A DNA stretch of 64,000 bases from contig CANJKZ010000473.1 of assembly GCA_947471745.1 (NCBI GenBank), positions 625,001-689,000 of the forward strand. The letters run 5' to 3'. The notes under the pieces are model-generated. The model saw nothing but the letters and a program-made list of their open reading frames with translations, ran no database searches and was not told the DNA's origin. Origin of the DNA: Closterium sp. Naga37s-1. Lineage: Eukaryota > Streptophyta > Zygnematophyceae > Desmidiales > Closteriaceae. Below, one piece after another: positions 63,640-64,000 of this stretch. Within the stretch, counting starts at the first letter, position 1; every line of letters begins with the position of its first letter. Both the position numbers and the translations under genes were made by a program.

Positions 63640-64000
63640 TGTCAAACATATAGTTATATGTTGTAGTTTGGGTAGGCTTCTAGTGGGGTACTCACTGTGG
63701 GGTACAACCCCTTAGGTTATATTGTTTGTACCAAACTCTCGATACTCATCCATCACCTTGCCTAAGTATTGACATGGCATCTAGAGCATAGGTCCTTAGG
63801 ACCTAGGATTAGGGCCCACCGTTACCTATTTCACCTCACTAAAAACGTACCTACCCTGCCTAGAGCCCGCACGCGCCTCGGCTGCACGCGCGTGGCCTTT
63901 TTTTTTCCCACGCGCGCCTCTTAAGCAGCCCGCGCGCCTCGTTTTAGACCCACCCGCGATGCCCATTTCGGCCCCGCCCGTGCGCCCCTTACGCCGCCCG
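63640..64000 (+). mobile_element. 5' end of a second copia element, continues off the right edge
   Basis: The LTR at 63640-63774 (TGTCAAACATATAG to AGTATTGACA, 135 bp) is followed directly by TGGCATCTAGAGC, a primer-site-like sequence, and then CCTAGG, TTAGGGCCCACCGTT and a GC-rich leader. The same order is seen in the 5' LTR and leader of the reverse-oriented copia element, so both belong to one lineage though the LTRs differ clearly in sequence. Confidence 0.85.

Overview
The window looks like nuclear DNA of a streptophyte green organism. The inference rests on four plant-type gene families: a DUF3475/DUF668 PSI-like protein, a TrpD2/GT3-like protein with a transit-peptide-like N-terminus, an F-box/LRR protein of the At5g51380/At5g07670 type, and a plant TPR protein with a degenerate J-like tail. 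GT-AG introns, GC-rich low-complexity coding sequence and Ty1/copia plus DIRS-type retroelements fit this. A zygnematophycean alga such as Closterium is my best guess; no marker gene settles it.

Layout: 1-4552 (-) 5' part of a pepsin-type aspartic protease running off the left edge; 6647-8565 (+) a four-exon DCC/DUF393 thiol-disulfide oxidoreductase-like protein; 9643-10269 and 11652-12923 (+) two tandem paralogous secreted acidic proteins, the first cut short by a nonsense codon; 13675-20580 (-) a TrpD2-like protein; 21951-27727 (+) a PSI/DUF668 protein; 29273-31987 (+) an unrecognised polyQ/acidic ORF; 33182-35134 (+) an F-box/LRR protein; 36689-48812 (-) a very large TPR protein whose main exon is about 7.1 kb; 50459 to the right edge, a nest of retrotransposons.

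The most striking property of the genic part is pervasive small-scale tandem duplication of exons. In the protease, TrpD2-like, PSI and TPR genes, recognisable exons, often with their splice borders, occur two to six times in a row, each copy diverged and separated by intron-like spacer. Gene ends behave the same way: the last coding segments of the F-box, DCC, secreted-protein and TPR genes are followed by decayed copies of themselves, and the 5' ends of the F-box and PSI genes are preceded by copies of their leaders. Perfect or near-perfect palindromes, several with the core TTTGAGACGTCTCAAA, are scattered through the same introns and gene tails.

The right 13.5 kb is a stratified retroelement nest. 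A DIRS-like tyrosine-recombinase element (gag, RT-RNase H, YR) carries a 7.29-kb Ty1/copia element in reverse orientation, with 126-bp LTRs and a near-perfect target duplication. A 249-bp solo LTR with a 5-bp target duplication sits immediately behind the RT catalytic YMDD codons. The DIRS right end is cut by a second, related copia element that leaves the window. All complete or nearly complete elements here carry stops or frameshifts and look dead.

Exon boundaries given for multi-exon genes are read by eye from splice signals and homology. Where several copies of an exon exist, I cannot tell which is used in mRNA.
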